Source of the DNA: Paracoccaceae bacterium
GTDB lineage: Bacteria; Pseudomonadota; Alphaproteobacteria; Rhodobacterales; Rhodobacteraceae
Assembly: GCA_007131465.1 (NCBI GenBank)
Contig: SLQN01000099.1
Span: forward strand, 1-6,294
Length of the DNA: 6,294 bases
Direction: 5' to 3'
Shown here one piece after another: positions 1-5,459 of this stretch (its first letter is position 1; each line of letters begins with the position of its first letter). The position numbers and the translations under genes were made by a program. Under the pieces are notes generated by a model, which did no database searches, was not told where the DNA came from, and was given only the letters and a program-made list of their open reading frames with translations.

Positions 1-351
1 CGCATTGACGCGCTACGCGATGATTTGCGCGGCATCGCCCTTCGGCTGCCCGAGGAACCGGGTGTCACCTATCAGGCACAGGCGTTGCGCGCTGTGCCTG
101 CAGGCGATTTCGAACTGCCCTCGCCAGTGCTGGGCGCGCGCTTTGGCGGGCGCTTGGCCGTGGACCCGTCTGACGAGACCGGTGCGCGCAGCTTTGAGCG
201 TGTTTTCCAGTTTGATGTATCCGTGCCCGAGAATTTTCCGGGACGCTTTGGGGGGCGGGTGCATGCCCGGCTTGATCATGGAACCCGGCCACTGGGCGTT
301 CAGTTCGTGGTATGGGCGCGGCAGATACTGCTGCGCGGGTTCGATGTCTGA
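1..351 (+). CDS. C-terminal end of M50-peptidase/HlyD-like membrane protein (5' truncated by window)
   Basis: The frame is open from base 1 to a TGA at 349-351, giving 116 residues with no start in the window. Visible pieces are a short Arg-rich helical lead-in, a segment reading LPSPVLGARFGG, a following VFQFDVSVPE strand, then GGRVHARLDHGTRPL and a closing tail ILLRGFDV. This pattern (GGRV-x-x-R-x-DHG near the end, then an amphipathic tail ending in R-x-F-x-V) is what I recall from the C-termini of large alphaproteobacterial proteins that join an M50 site-2-protease-like membrane core to a HlyD-like periplasmic part. The protease motif itself (HExxH) would lie upstream and cannot be checked. 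Its stop overlaps the start of the SecA-like gene by 8 bp, so the two are probably translationally coupled. An ordinary HlyD-family adaptor is the main alternative. Confidence 0.6.
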   Translation, partial: RIDALRDDLRGIALRLPEEPGVTYQAQALRAVPAGDFELPSPVLGARFGGRLAVDPSDETGARSFERVFQFDVSVPENFPGRFGGRVHARLDHGTRPLGVQFVVWARQILLRGFDV

Positions 352-2341
352 ACCGGCGCGCTTCTGGGGTGTCGGCGCGCGCTGGCGTCTGTTGCCCTAT
401 GCCCATCAGGCTGAACGTCCGATGAACTGGACCGACCGGACCATCAAGCGGCTGGATGGCGCATTGCGTGCTGCGCTGGCACCGCGGCGCCTGACCCGGA
501 ACCGGCGCATTGCGGCAATTATCACATGTTCCGACCTGCTGGCAAATGATCCGTCCGCCCTTGCCGCGACCCTGGTGAAACTGCCACCGCGCCTGCTGCG
601 CGAAGGTCTTGCCGGCAGTGCGCTGGACGAGGCGCTGGCCGCAGTGCGCGCGGCCTTCGGCAGGGAGATCGGGTTCGTACAACGACCCGTCCAGATATAC
701 GGTGCGATGCGCCTGATCGAGGGCTGCATGCTCGAAATGGCCACCGGCGAGGGCAAATCGGCGACTGCGATTCTGGCAGCCGGGGTCATGGCTCTTGCTG
801 GCGTGCCGGTGCATGTCGTGACGGTGAACGAATACCTTGCGCGCCGTGATGCTGAAAGCTTCGCATCGGTCTTTGCCCGGCTGGGGCTGCGTTCCGCGCT
901 TGTGCATCATGAGCTTGAACCACGCGAACGCGCCCGTGCTTATGCGGCTGATGTTGTGTTTGTCGACAACAAGGAACTGGTGTTCGATTATTTGCGAGAT
1001 CGCATTGCCCTGGGACGGAGGCGCACCCGGGCGCGGGTCAGCCTGCGGAGGTTGCAGCATGACAAGGCCGGGGCGCGAGCTCCGCTGCTGCGCGGCCTGC
1101 ATTTTGCGATCATTGATGAGGCCGACTCGATCCTTGTGGACGAGGCAGGCACCCCGCTTGTCATCTCTGCGCCAAGCGGTCAACGTGAGCCCAACACACT
1201 GTTTCGCGCCGCGCTGGATCTGGCGGACACGCTGATCGAAGGGCGCGATTTTGTCTATGACGGCAACCGAAGCACAGTGCGTCTGCGCCGTGTGGGCCGT
1301 GCTCGTCTGGCAGCCTCCAAAGATGACCGGATTGGCGGTATCTGGGCCGTGGCAAGAGCGCGCGAGGAACTGCTGCGCCATGCACTGGTGGCAAGCCGGA
1401 TCATGATGCGGGGGCGGTATTACATCATTCAGGACGACAAGGTGGTGATTGTCGATGAATTCACTGGTCGCGCAATGCCTGACAGAACCTGGCGTGCGGG
1501 GCTGCACCAGATGGTCGAAGTCAAGGAAGGGCTGGACGCCTCGGATCGGCTCGAGACTGCAGCGAGCATCACCTATCAACGCTTTTTCCGTCAGTATTTG
1601 CGGCTGTCGGGCATGACGGGAACCGGCATGGAGGTGGCAGGGGAAATGCGCAGCTTCTTTGCACTGCGCACGGTGCCGGTCCCGACCCACAGGCCTGTCC
1701 GCAGGCACAATATGGGCACGCAGATGGCCCCTGACTGGGGAACAAAGCTTGAATGGATTGCAATGGCTGTTGGCAGGGAGCATGCGGCAGGGCGGCCGGT
1801 TCTGGTGGGCGTTCGCTCGGTCGCTGCGGCGCGCGACGTGTCGGGGGCGCTGGAGGCGGTTGGCCTGCGGCATGTCGTCTTGTCGGCCGAACAGGATGCC
1901 GACGAGGCAGACCGTGTGCACCGCGCAGGCGCGATGGGGTCGATACTGGTTGCGACAAACATGGCAGGGCGGGGCACCGACATTCCCCTTGGTCCGGGCG
2001 TAGAGGATATCGGAGGTCTGCATGTGATTCTGACAGAATTTCACGAATCAAGTCGGATCGATCGGCAGCTTTACGGCCGCGCCGCGCGACAGGGGCAGTG
2101 CGGTACATTTGAAAACATCGTCGCCTGGGATGATGAATTGTTCACCCGCTACGCGCCGGGCCTGCGGTACTGGCTTGGGCTGTTGCCGGGGTCAAGGTGC
2201 GCGCCGCTGGCAGCCGCGATCCTGCGCCTTTTCGCACAGCGCCAGGCAGAAGCGGTGTCTGCTTCGACCCGTCGCGCGCAGGTTCAGGGTGAACGCGATC
2301 GCCTGCGCATCGTCGCGGCAGCAGGGCATGATCCGCTATGA
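344..2341 (+). CDS. Truncated SecA-like preprotein translocase ATPase (accessory SecA)
   Basis: This 665-residue protein is an unmistakable SecA-type DEAD motor. Walker A is MATGEGKS (132-139), followed by VNEYLARRDAE and the FDYLRDR element. Walker B is IDEADS (D258-E259-A260-D261) running into SILVDEAGTPLVISAPS. A preprotein-crosslinking-type segment follows, then VDEFTGRAMPDRTW, SGMTGTG, and the second motor domain with ATNMAGRGTDIPLG (around 537-550) and the arginine-finger helix RQLYGRAARQG (574-584). Only about 80 residues follow, containing one helix that resembles the beginning of the helical scaffold. Housekeeping SecA is roughly 830-900 residues, so the two-helix finger, the wing and the Cys-rich zinc tail are missing. 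No frameshift is apparent and the stop sits naturally at the next gene. I chose ATG 344 because residues upstream of it belong to the overlapping M50-like gene and SecA-like sequence starts after it. The start has only a weak Shine-Dalgarno, consistent with coupling. Expected role: ATP-driven handling of a specific exported substrate at the inner membrane. Confidence 0.92.
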   Translation: MSEPARFWGVGARWRLLPYAHQAERPMNWTDRTIKRLDGALRAALAPRRLTRNRRIAAIITCSDLLANDPSALAATLVKLPPRLLREGLAGSALDEALAAVRAAFGREIGFVQRPVQIYGAMRLIEGCMLEMATGEGKSATAILAAGVMALAGVPVHVVTVNEYLARRDAESFASVFARLGLRSALVHHELEPRERARAYAADVVFVDNKELVFDYLRDRIALGRRRTRARVSLRRLQHDKAGARAPLLRGLHFAIIDEADSILVDEAGTPLVISAPSGQREPNTLFRAALDLADTLIEGRDFVYDGNRSTVRLRRVGRARLAASKDDRIGGIWAVARAREELLRHALVASRIMMRGRYYIIQDDKVVIVDEFTGRAMPDRTWRAGLHQMVEVKEGLDASDRLETAASITYQRFFRQYLRLSGMTGTGMEVAGEMRSFFALRTVPVPTHRPVRRHNMGTQMAPDWGTKLEWIAMAVGREHAAGRPVLVGVRSVAAARDVSGALEAVGLRHVVLSAEQDADEADRVHRAGAMGSILVATNMAGRGTDIPLGPGVEDIGGLHVILTEFHESSRIDRQLYGRAARQGQCGTFENIVAWDDELFTRYAPGLRYWLGLLPGSRCAPLAAAILRLFAQRQAEAVSASTRRAQVQGERDRLRIVAAAGHDPL

Positions 2342-2378
2342 ACCCATCATTATCATCTTCTTGCACCCTTTTTACGGC

Positions 2379-2383
2379 AGGAG
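2379..2383 (+). promoter_or_regulatory. Shine-Dalgarno AGGAG deciding the adaptor start
   Basis: AGGAG lies 8 nt before ATG 2392. The alternative in-frame ATG at 2338 overlaps the SecA-like stop as ATGA but would put 18 non-hydrophobic residues ahead of the signal peptide. The ATG at 2392 is therefore preferred. Confidence 0.75.
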
Positions 2384-2391
2384 ACAATTCC

Positions 2392-3216
2392 ATGACCCGC
2401 CTTGCGCGAAACCTGACCTTTGGCGCGTCTCTCTGCGTCGTTGCGTGTGCTTTGCCCTTTGCGGCATCCGCGCTTGAGGCTGATTGTTTCATCCGCCCCA
2501 GTGAGACGGTGCGTATCGGCGCACCCGTCAACGGAATCATCTCCGAGATTATACCCGAGCGTGGTGCCTGGGTGGACGCGGGCAGCGTGCTTGCGCGGCT
2601 GGACACGACGCTTCAGGACATGGGCATCCGTGCCGCCCGCGCTCGCGCCGACGACCGCGCGGAAATTGCCGCCTCCGAAGCGCGGGTCGCCTTGCTGACT
2701 GCGCGGCTGGATCGGTTTCGAACCCTTGCTGCGGGTAACGTCGTGTCTTCTGCCCAAGTGGAGGAAACCGAAACGGAACTCTTGGTCGCGCAAACTGATC
2801 TTCTGGCCGCCGAACGAAACATCGCGCTGGCGCTTGTGGATCTGGGGATTGCCGAGGCCGAACGCGACAGGCGCACCATTCGCGCCCCGATTTCGGGCTA
2901 TGTGGTGGATCGCGCGTTGTCCAGTGGAGAATTCTGGTCCGAATCCGAGACGCTTTTGACCCTTGCCGCCATGGACGCGCTGCATGTCGAGGCGGCGGTC
3001 GATATCACGGCCTTTCCGGATATCACGCCCGGCCACCTTGCGCAGGTTACGCCAGAGCCCCCCTTTGACAGCCCGCTTACCGCGCAGGTGGATGTGATCG
3101 AACGGGTGTTTGATGCCGCATCCGGCACCTTCGGGGTGAGGCTTGTACTTGATAATCCGAACCGAAGCCTGCCTGCGGGCCTTCGCTGCGTCGTGCGGTT
3201 TGATCGGCAGGAATGA
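2392..3216 (+). CDS. Periplasmic adaptor / membrane-fusion protein, HlyD family
   Basis: The product has 274 residues. It starts with MTRLARNL followed by a hydrophobic stretch, a typical Sec signal peptide. Cleavage is likely after ASA at residue 27; VVAC (16-19) is a weak lipobox alternative. The first half of a biotinyl-lipoyl-like fold follows (about 39-71, with GAPVNGIISEI and DAGSVLARLD). Next comes an Ala/Arg/Glu-rich alpha-hairpin coiled coil (about 75-160) and the second lipoyl half TIRAPISGYV (162-171), a hallmark of the family. The rest, to VVRFDRQE, fits a beta-barrel domain. Such proteins sit in the periplasm and bridge an inner-membrane export machine to an outer-membrane channel. 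No pump or outer-membrane channel is encoded in the window. It is the last recognisable gene of the operon, 50 bp after the SecA-like gene, so the natural inference is that it serves the same export process. Confidence 0.88.
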   Translation: MTRLARNLTFGASLCVVACALPFAASALEADCFIRPSETVRIGAPVNGIISEIIPERGAWVDAGSVLARLDTTLQDMGIRAARARADDRAEIAASEARVALLTARLDRFRTLAAGNVVSSAQVEETETELLVAQTDLLAAERNIALALVDLGIAEAERDRRTIRAPISGYVVDRALSSGEFWSESETLLTLAAMDALHVEAAVDITAFPDITPGHLAQVTPEPPFDSPLTAQVDVIERVFDAASGTFGVRLVLDNPNRSLPAGLRCVVRFDRQE

Positions 3217-3364
3217 CGCGGGCCGAGAGCACTGCAGGGTTGGCATAAGTTGGAGCTTTGCCGGGCGGGATGGTTTGCGGGTGCTTGAGGGCGTGCGCGA
3301 CTGCGGCATTTGTGACGATATCTGAAGTATTTTGATGCGTTCTTGCGCCGTAAGGAGGATCATC
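3217..3364 (+). other. Non-coding stretch; possible left end of an IS630-type element
   Basis: I see no convincing gene and no clear hairpin terminator for the upstream operon. From about 3240 the sequence (GGCATAAGTTGGAGC, then GCCGGGCGGGATGG) has the look of a repeated intergenic or insertion-sequence end in Rhodobacterales. It leads directly into a strong ribosome-binding site for the transposase-like start at 3365. IS630 elements insert at TA, and one lies at 3246-3247 within CATAAG, but no matching inverted end is present in the window. The assignment is inference. Confidence 0.25.
3352..3358 (+). promoter_or_regulatory. Strong Shine-Dalgarno AAGGAGG
   Basis: AAGGAGG stands 6 nt before ATG 3365. 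It is a near-ideal ribosome-binding site in front of a frame that only looks genuine for about a dozen codons, which argues that a real gene start was retained after its body was lost. Confidence 0.7.
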
Positions 3365-3562
3365 ATGGCGGTTGAAATCACACGGACTGAATTTTCTGCG
3401 TGGAACTGCGTCGAGAAGCGGCACGAGCGAAGGCTGCGGGCGGCTCGTTCCAGCGAAACACCTGATCGTCGTACTCTGCGTGGCTGTCGCGGACCTTGGA
3501 ATCGTCCTGAGAGCGCCAGATGTAACGCGCGATGCCGAGGTCTTGTTGACGCAGGTGATTGA
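3365..3562 (+). pseudogene. N-terminal remnant of an IS630-family transposase (probable)
   Basis: The frame begins MAVEITRTEFSA, which closely resembles the N-terminus I recall for IS630-type transposases in Rhodobacterales (MAVEITRT followed by a helix leading into a helix-turn-helix). After residue 12 or 13 (about base 3403) the translation becomes Arg/Cys-rich and loses any likeness to a transposase. The expected ARR-LLAIAL helix and the DDE catalytic residues are absent. The minus strand from about 3435 carries phage coding sequence, so the element appears cut by a rearrangement near 3400-3435. The frame then stays open by chance to the TGA at 3560-3562. The short match makes this tentative. 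Confidence 0.45.
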
Positions 3563-3590
3563 TCAGGCCAGCTTCCGTCCCTGAACGAAG
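3435..3590 (-). pseudogene. Fragment of phage head-morphogenesis protein (Mu F / SPP1 gp7-like)
   Basis: On the minus strand about 52 codons read as a recognisable piece of a phage minor head protein. The core is LRQQDLGIARYIWRSQDDSK, then VRDSHAEYDDQVFRWNEPP. The pattern YxWR-S-x-D-x-x-VR-x-SH-x-x-x-(D/G)-x-x-F-x-W-(D/N)-x-PP is typical of the C-terminal region of Mu F-like/SPP1 gp7-like proteins, which help assemble the portal and procapsid. In intact relatives this is followed by a GHPG...CRC-type segment. Here the frame instead reads AAFARAASRRSST and stops at 3378, so the end is lost or frameshifted. No start or N-terminal domain is seen. It lies opposite in strand to the tail-gene remnants next to it. 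Confidence 0.5.
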
Positions 3591-3717
3591 CCGCGTCGCG
3601 GCACTGGTGCTTGCCGCTGATGGCGCGAGAGGCCCAGAAGGCTGCACATTTTGCGATCTGACCGACCTGCCTGACGATTGGGGCCTTCTCAATCATCAGA
3701 CAGGAGGTTCCCATTAA
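3559..3717 (+). pseudogene. C-terminal remnant of a small phage-region protein (unrecognised)
   Basis: This frame lies between an in-frame TGA (3556-3558) and a TAA (3715-3717). Its end reads GCTFCDLTDLPDDWGLLNHQ, which looks like genuine protein sequence and has a CxxC pair. The first codons overlap the antisense head-protein fragment and are probably junk, and there is no plausible start with a ribosome-binding site. A clean AGGAGG sits inside its last codons, as expected for the coupled start of a following gene. I do not recognise the family. The most likely reading is the tail of a gene in a phage tail operon, truncated on its 5' side by the junction near 3590. Confidence 0.3.
3702..3707 (+). 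promoter_or_regulatory. Shine-Dalgarno AGGAGG with a missing start codon
   Basis: AGGAGG is followed after 5 nt by ATT AAG where ATG would be expected. That ATT is out of frame with the open frame that follows. This suggests a start destroyed by point change plus a small indel. Confidence 0.5.
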
Positions 3718-4005
3718 GGCTACTGCACGGCCTGCGGAAGGAACTGCCCGGACTGCTCGGAAGTCCTGAACGCACCGCGCACGCTCGGACGCTGGCAGGT
3801 CTGGGATCTGTCCGTTCGGATGAACGGCCAGATTGGCACTGTGCCCGGCGTGGTGCCGGGATGGGATATGAGCCCAGTGCTCGCCATGGCGGCGGCGTTG
3901 GGCGTGGATGCCCGCGCTGCGGCCGAGTTCCTGCCGGTGATCGAAGCCGTGATGGCGCGGCATCTCAACCATCAGATGGGCGGCAGCAGGGAGGCTGACA
4001 AATGA
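3718..4005 (+). pseudogene. Small Cys-rich phage tail-region protein, start lost (DUF7697/DUF1799-like)
   Basis: The open frame starts right after a TAA and encodes 95 residues. It begins GYCTACGRNCPDC, a C-x2-C-x3-C-x2-C cluster that could bind zinc. It continues with WQVWDLSVRMNGQIG and an Ala-rich helical C-terminal half containing PGWDMSPVLAMAAALGVD and FLPVIEAVMARHLNHQ. This layout fits the short protein often found just before the tape-measure gene in phages of Rhodobacterales, although naming a family is tentative. The first ATG is at 3820, which would discard the Cys cluster and the Trp motif. The conserved-looking residues upstream and the intact Shine-Dalgarno at 3702 imply that the original start was near 3713 and has decayed. 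Its stop overlaps the next start (ATG 4002, TGA 4003). Confidence 0.4.
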
Positions 4006-4109
4006 GCGAGAAACGCGTCAGCGTGCGCCTCTCGGCCACCGGCGGGCGGCGGGAGCGCATGAGAGGTCAACGCATGGACCTGCTACGCCGAATAGCCGGA
4101 CATTTGTAA
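4002..4109 (+). pseudogene. Truncated N-terminus of a phage tail tape-measure protein
   Basis: The start overlaps the stop of the preceding frame, as is usual for coupled phage genes. The translation begins MSEKRVSVRLSATGGR, which matches the opening I recall for tape-measure proteins of Mu-like and lambdoid phages of Rhodobacterales (M-S-x-K-R-V-S-V-R-L-x-A-T-G-G, then a long coiled coil). After about 17 residues the match ends, with RERMRGQRMDLLRRIAGHL and a stop at 4107-4109. Intact proteins of this family have many hundreds of residues. The remainder has been deleted, with the breakpoint around 4050. Confidence 0.45.
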
Positions 4110-4121
4110 TGATGTCAGTTG

Positions 4122-4871
4122 CTATCGGGTCGCGTATTGGCGCACCATATGGCCGCCGTCCAAATCGAGCACATGGCCCGTCATATAACCCGTTGTCGCG
4201 GCAAGGAGCACTGCTTCAGCGATCTCTTCAGGCTGGCCGATGCGCCCGACGGGCAGCGAGCTTCCGGTCTTTTCAAACATCGCTTCGCGTCGCTCTGCAG
4301 GAACGCGATCATGCAGTTCGGTCCGAACCATTCCCGGCGCGATGCAATTCACCCGCAGACGTGGTCCGAGTTCCAGTGCCAGCCCGCGGGTCAGCGCCTC
4401 GACCGCTGCGCAAGCGGCCCCAAGTGCCGCGCAGTTGATCCCGGGACGACGGCTCAGGACCCCCGAGAACAGCACGATCGATCCGCCAGCGCGCAGGTAA
4501 GGCAGCGCGGCCCGGACCATGCCATACGCTCCCCAGAATTTTGAATCGAACATCGCGCGCAGTTCCGCAAGCGGCTGCTCAGAAAACGGTCCGTGGGTGA
4601 CGCTGGCTGCGGTTATGACAAGATGATCGATTCCACCCAAAGGTAACTGCGCGAGCGCCTCATCCACCTGTCCGGTTTGGGCAAAATCGAAAACAACCGT
4701 CTCAACCGAACTGGTATTGCCCAATGCCTGGCGTGCAGCTTCCAACCGCGCAGCGGAACGGCCGGCCAGAATGACAGTGGCGCCCAAGCTGTGAAACAGC
4801 CGCGCAGACGCCAGCCCAATGCCGGAACTTCCGCCAACGAACAGCGCGCGGCGGCCAGACAGATCGTGCAT
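4122..4871 (-). CDS. SDR-fold oxidoreductase-like protein with non-canonical active site
   Basis: The product is 249 residues, the usual size for a classical short-chain dehydrogenase/reductase. A Rossmann nucleotide-binding start is clear: GGSSGIG at 13-19 (normally TGxxxGIG), LAGRS at 35-39 and a D-F/D pair near 62. The NNAG position reads TAAS (87-90). SIVLFSG (131-137) places the catalytic-type Ser at 136. RVNCIAPGMVRTELH and the end ILDLDGG-type motif (LDLDGGH, 235-241) are standard. The YxxxK pair is not seen: by alignment to AAVEALTRGLALEL its Tyr and Lys fall on L150 and C154. I recall an SDR subgroup with the same loss and a similar VRTxL...SLPVGR segment, so this is probably a family trait and not decay. 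The cofactor is probably NAD(P); the substrate is unknown. AAGGGG lies 7 nt before the start. It follows the secreted-protein gene by 44 bp and is likely co-transcribed with it. Confidence 0.88.
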   Translation of the reverse strand: MHDLSGRRALFVGGSSGIGLASARLFHSLGATVILAGRSAARLEAARQALGNTSSVETVVFDFAQTGQVDEALAQLPLGGIDHLVITAASVTHGPFSEQPLAELRAMFDSKFWGAYGMVRAALPYLRAGGSIVLFSGVLSRRPGINCAALGAACAAVEALTRGLALELGPRLRVNCIAPGMVRTELHDRVPAERREAMFEKTGSSLPVGRIGQPEEIAEAVLLAATTGYMTGHVLDLDGGHMVRQYATR

Positions 4872-4915
4872 CGTGAATCCCCTTGCTGCCTGAGAGCGTC
4901 GAGGCCGCCGCAGGG

Positions 4916-5323
4916 TCAGTGTGCGGCAAGAACCGCGCTGTCAGCGAAATAGACATGGAGCTGGTAGAGCGGCTCCTGGAACGGGCCGACGCCATCGGGT
5001 TTGTATTCCATGTCGATCCGAGTGATCGGCGGGGTCTGCATCCCGGTGGCTATGCTGGTCCAGTCGGCACCCGATGTGAGCTGGCTTGCGAGGAACATGT
5101 ACTCCACACAGACAACCCGACCTTCGATCTCGCAGTAAATCGGACCCAAGGGAAGATTGGCAGGCTCGGCCCAATGCGCGCCCATTTGCGGGACATGGGG
5201 ACTGATTGCGACGGCATCAGCGGCAATGTCCGAAAGCAGCGGCAAATGGGATAGACCATCGGCCGCTGCCGGTGCGGCAAGGCCAAGACAGGCTGCGGTG
5301 AGTGCCATGGATTTCAAGGTCAT
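4916..5323 (-). CDS. Small secreted protein, TTHB210/DUF5602-like
   Basis: The product is 135 residues. MTLKSMALTAACLGLAAPAAA is a textbook signal peptide with cleavage likely after A21, so the mature protein (about 114 residues) is periplasmic or secreted. The mature part has ISPHVPQMGAHWAEP, LPLGPIYCEIEGRVVCVEYM (two Cys that could form a disulfide) and a late PPITRIDMEYKPDG followed by YQLHVYF. The HVPxMGxHW, LPLGPIY and H-x-YF pattern resembles a widespread exported family I associate with TTHB210-like/DUF5602 proteins, whose function is not established to my knowledge. An in-frame ATG exists 26 codons upstream at 5401. ATG 5323 is chosen because AGGGAGGA lies 7 nt before it and the signal peptide begins there. 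It is the first gene of a two-gene unit with the SDR protein and is divergent from the LysR gene. Confidence 0.8.
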   Translation of the reverse strand: MTLKSMALTAACLGLAAPAAADGLSHLPLLSDIAADAVAISPHVPQMGAHWAEPANLPLGPIYCEIEGRVVCVEYMFLASQLTSGADWTSIATGMQTPPITRIDMEYKPDGVGPFQEPLYQLHVYFADSAVLAAH

Positions 5324-5459
5324 CGGATTTTCCTCCCTTCCGATTATAGCAGTGCTCCCGGGTGATTTCTTTCTTGCGCGCATTGGTGCGATCCTTGCCA
5401 CTATAATACACGATCCAAGATAATTTGATAAATCGATTGATAAAATATAAGGTATTTAC
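5324..5459. promoter_or_regulatory. Divergent promoter/operator region between secreted-protein gene and lysR
   Basis: This 136-bp region turns sharply AT-rich in its lysR-proximal 60 bp. Toward the minus-strand genes there is a candidate TTATCA (complement of 5426-5431), 17 bp, then TATTAT (complement of 5403-5408), giving a leader of about 70 nt. Toward lysR, TATAAT at 5402-5407 could serve as -10, although no good -35 sits at the right distance. TTGATAAA occurs twice as a direct repeat (5425-5432 and 5437-5444), flanking a palindromic ATCGAT. ATTATAG (5343-5349) and CTATAAT (5401-5407) form a widely spaced inverted pair. LysR regulators usually bind such divergent regions and repress their own gene while activating the other side. 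The exact operator is inference. Confidence 0.5.
5331..5338 (-). promoter_or_regulatory. Shine-Dalgarno AGGGAGGA deciding the secreted-protein start
   Basis: This purine-rich site is spaced 7 nt from ATG 5323, directly ahead of the signal peptide. It rules against the longer in-frame start at 5401. Confidence 0.75.

Noticed and set aside
5..343. Extension of the SecA-like protein upstream to base 5
   Set aside because: This part overlaps the M50/HlyD-like frame, reads as low-quality Cys/Arg/Pro-rich sequence and has no SecA likeness. ATG 344 fits better.
65..2044. Very long open frame (659 codons) on the minus strand opposite the SecA-like gene
   Set aside because: The translation is rich in His, Arg, Pro, Gln and Cys without any recognisable motif. 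It lies wholly antisense to a clear SecA-like gene and its frame, and long antisense frames are common in high-GC codon usage.
3217..3330. Rho-independent terminator after the adaptor gene
   Set aside because: I found no stem followed by a T-run in either direction; weak GC-rich complementarity is expected by chance here.
2353..3972. 539-codon minus-strand open frame spanning the adaptor gene and the phage remnants
   Set aside because: It crosses several unrelated regions and shows no domain. It is a by-product of GC-rich codons.
4109..4544. Plus-strand open frames opposite the SDR gene
   Set aside because: They are antisense to a clear SDR-fold protein and have no motifs or ribosome-binding sites.
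5343..5351. Extended -10 TGCTATAAT on the minus strand just before the secreted-protein gene
   Set aside because: The match is good, but transcription would begin inside the Shine-Dalgarno (5331-5338), leaving a leader of about 12 nt. The candidate at 5403-5431 has better geometry.
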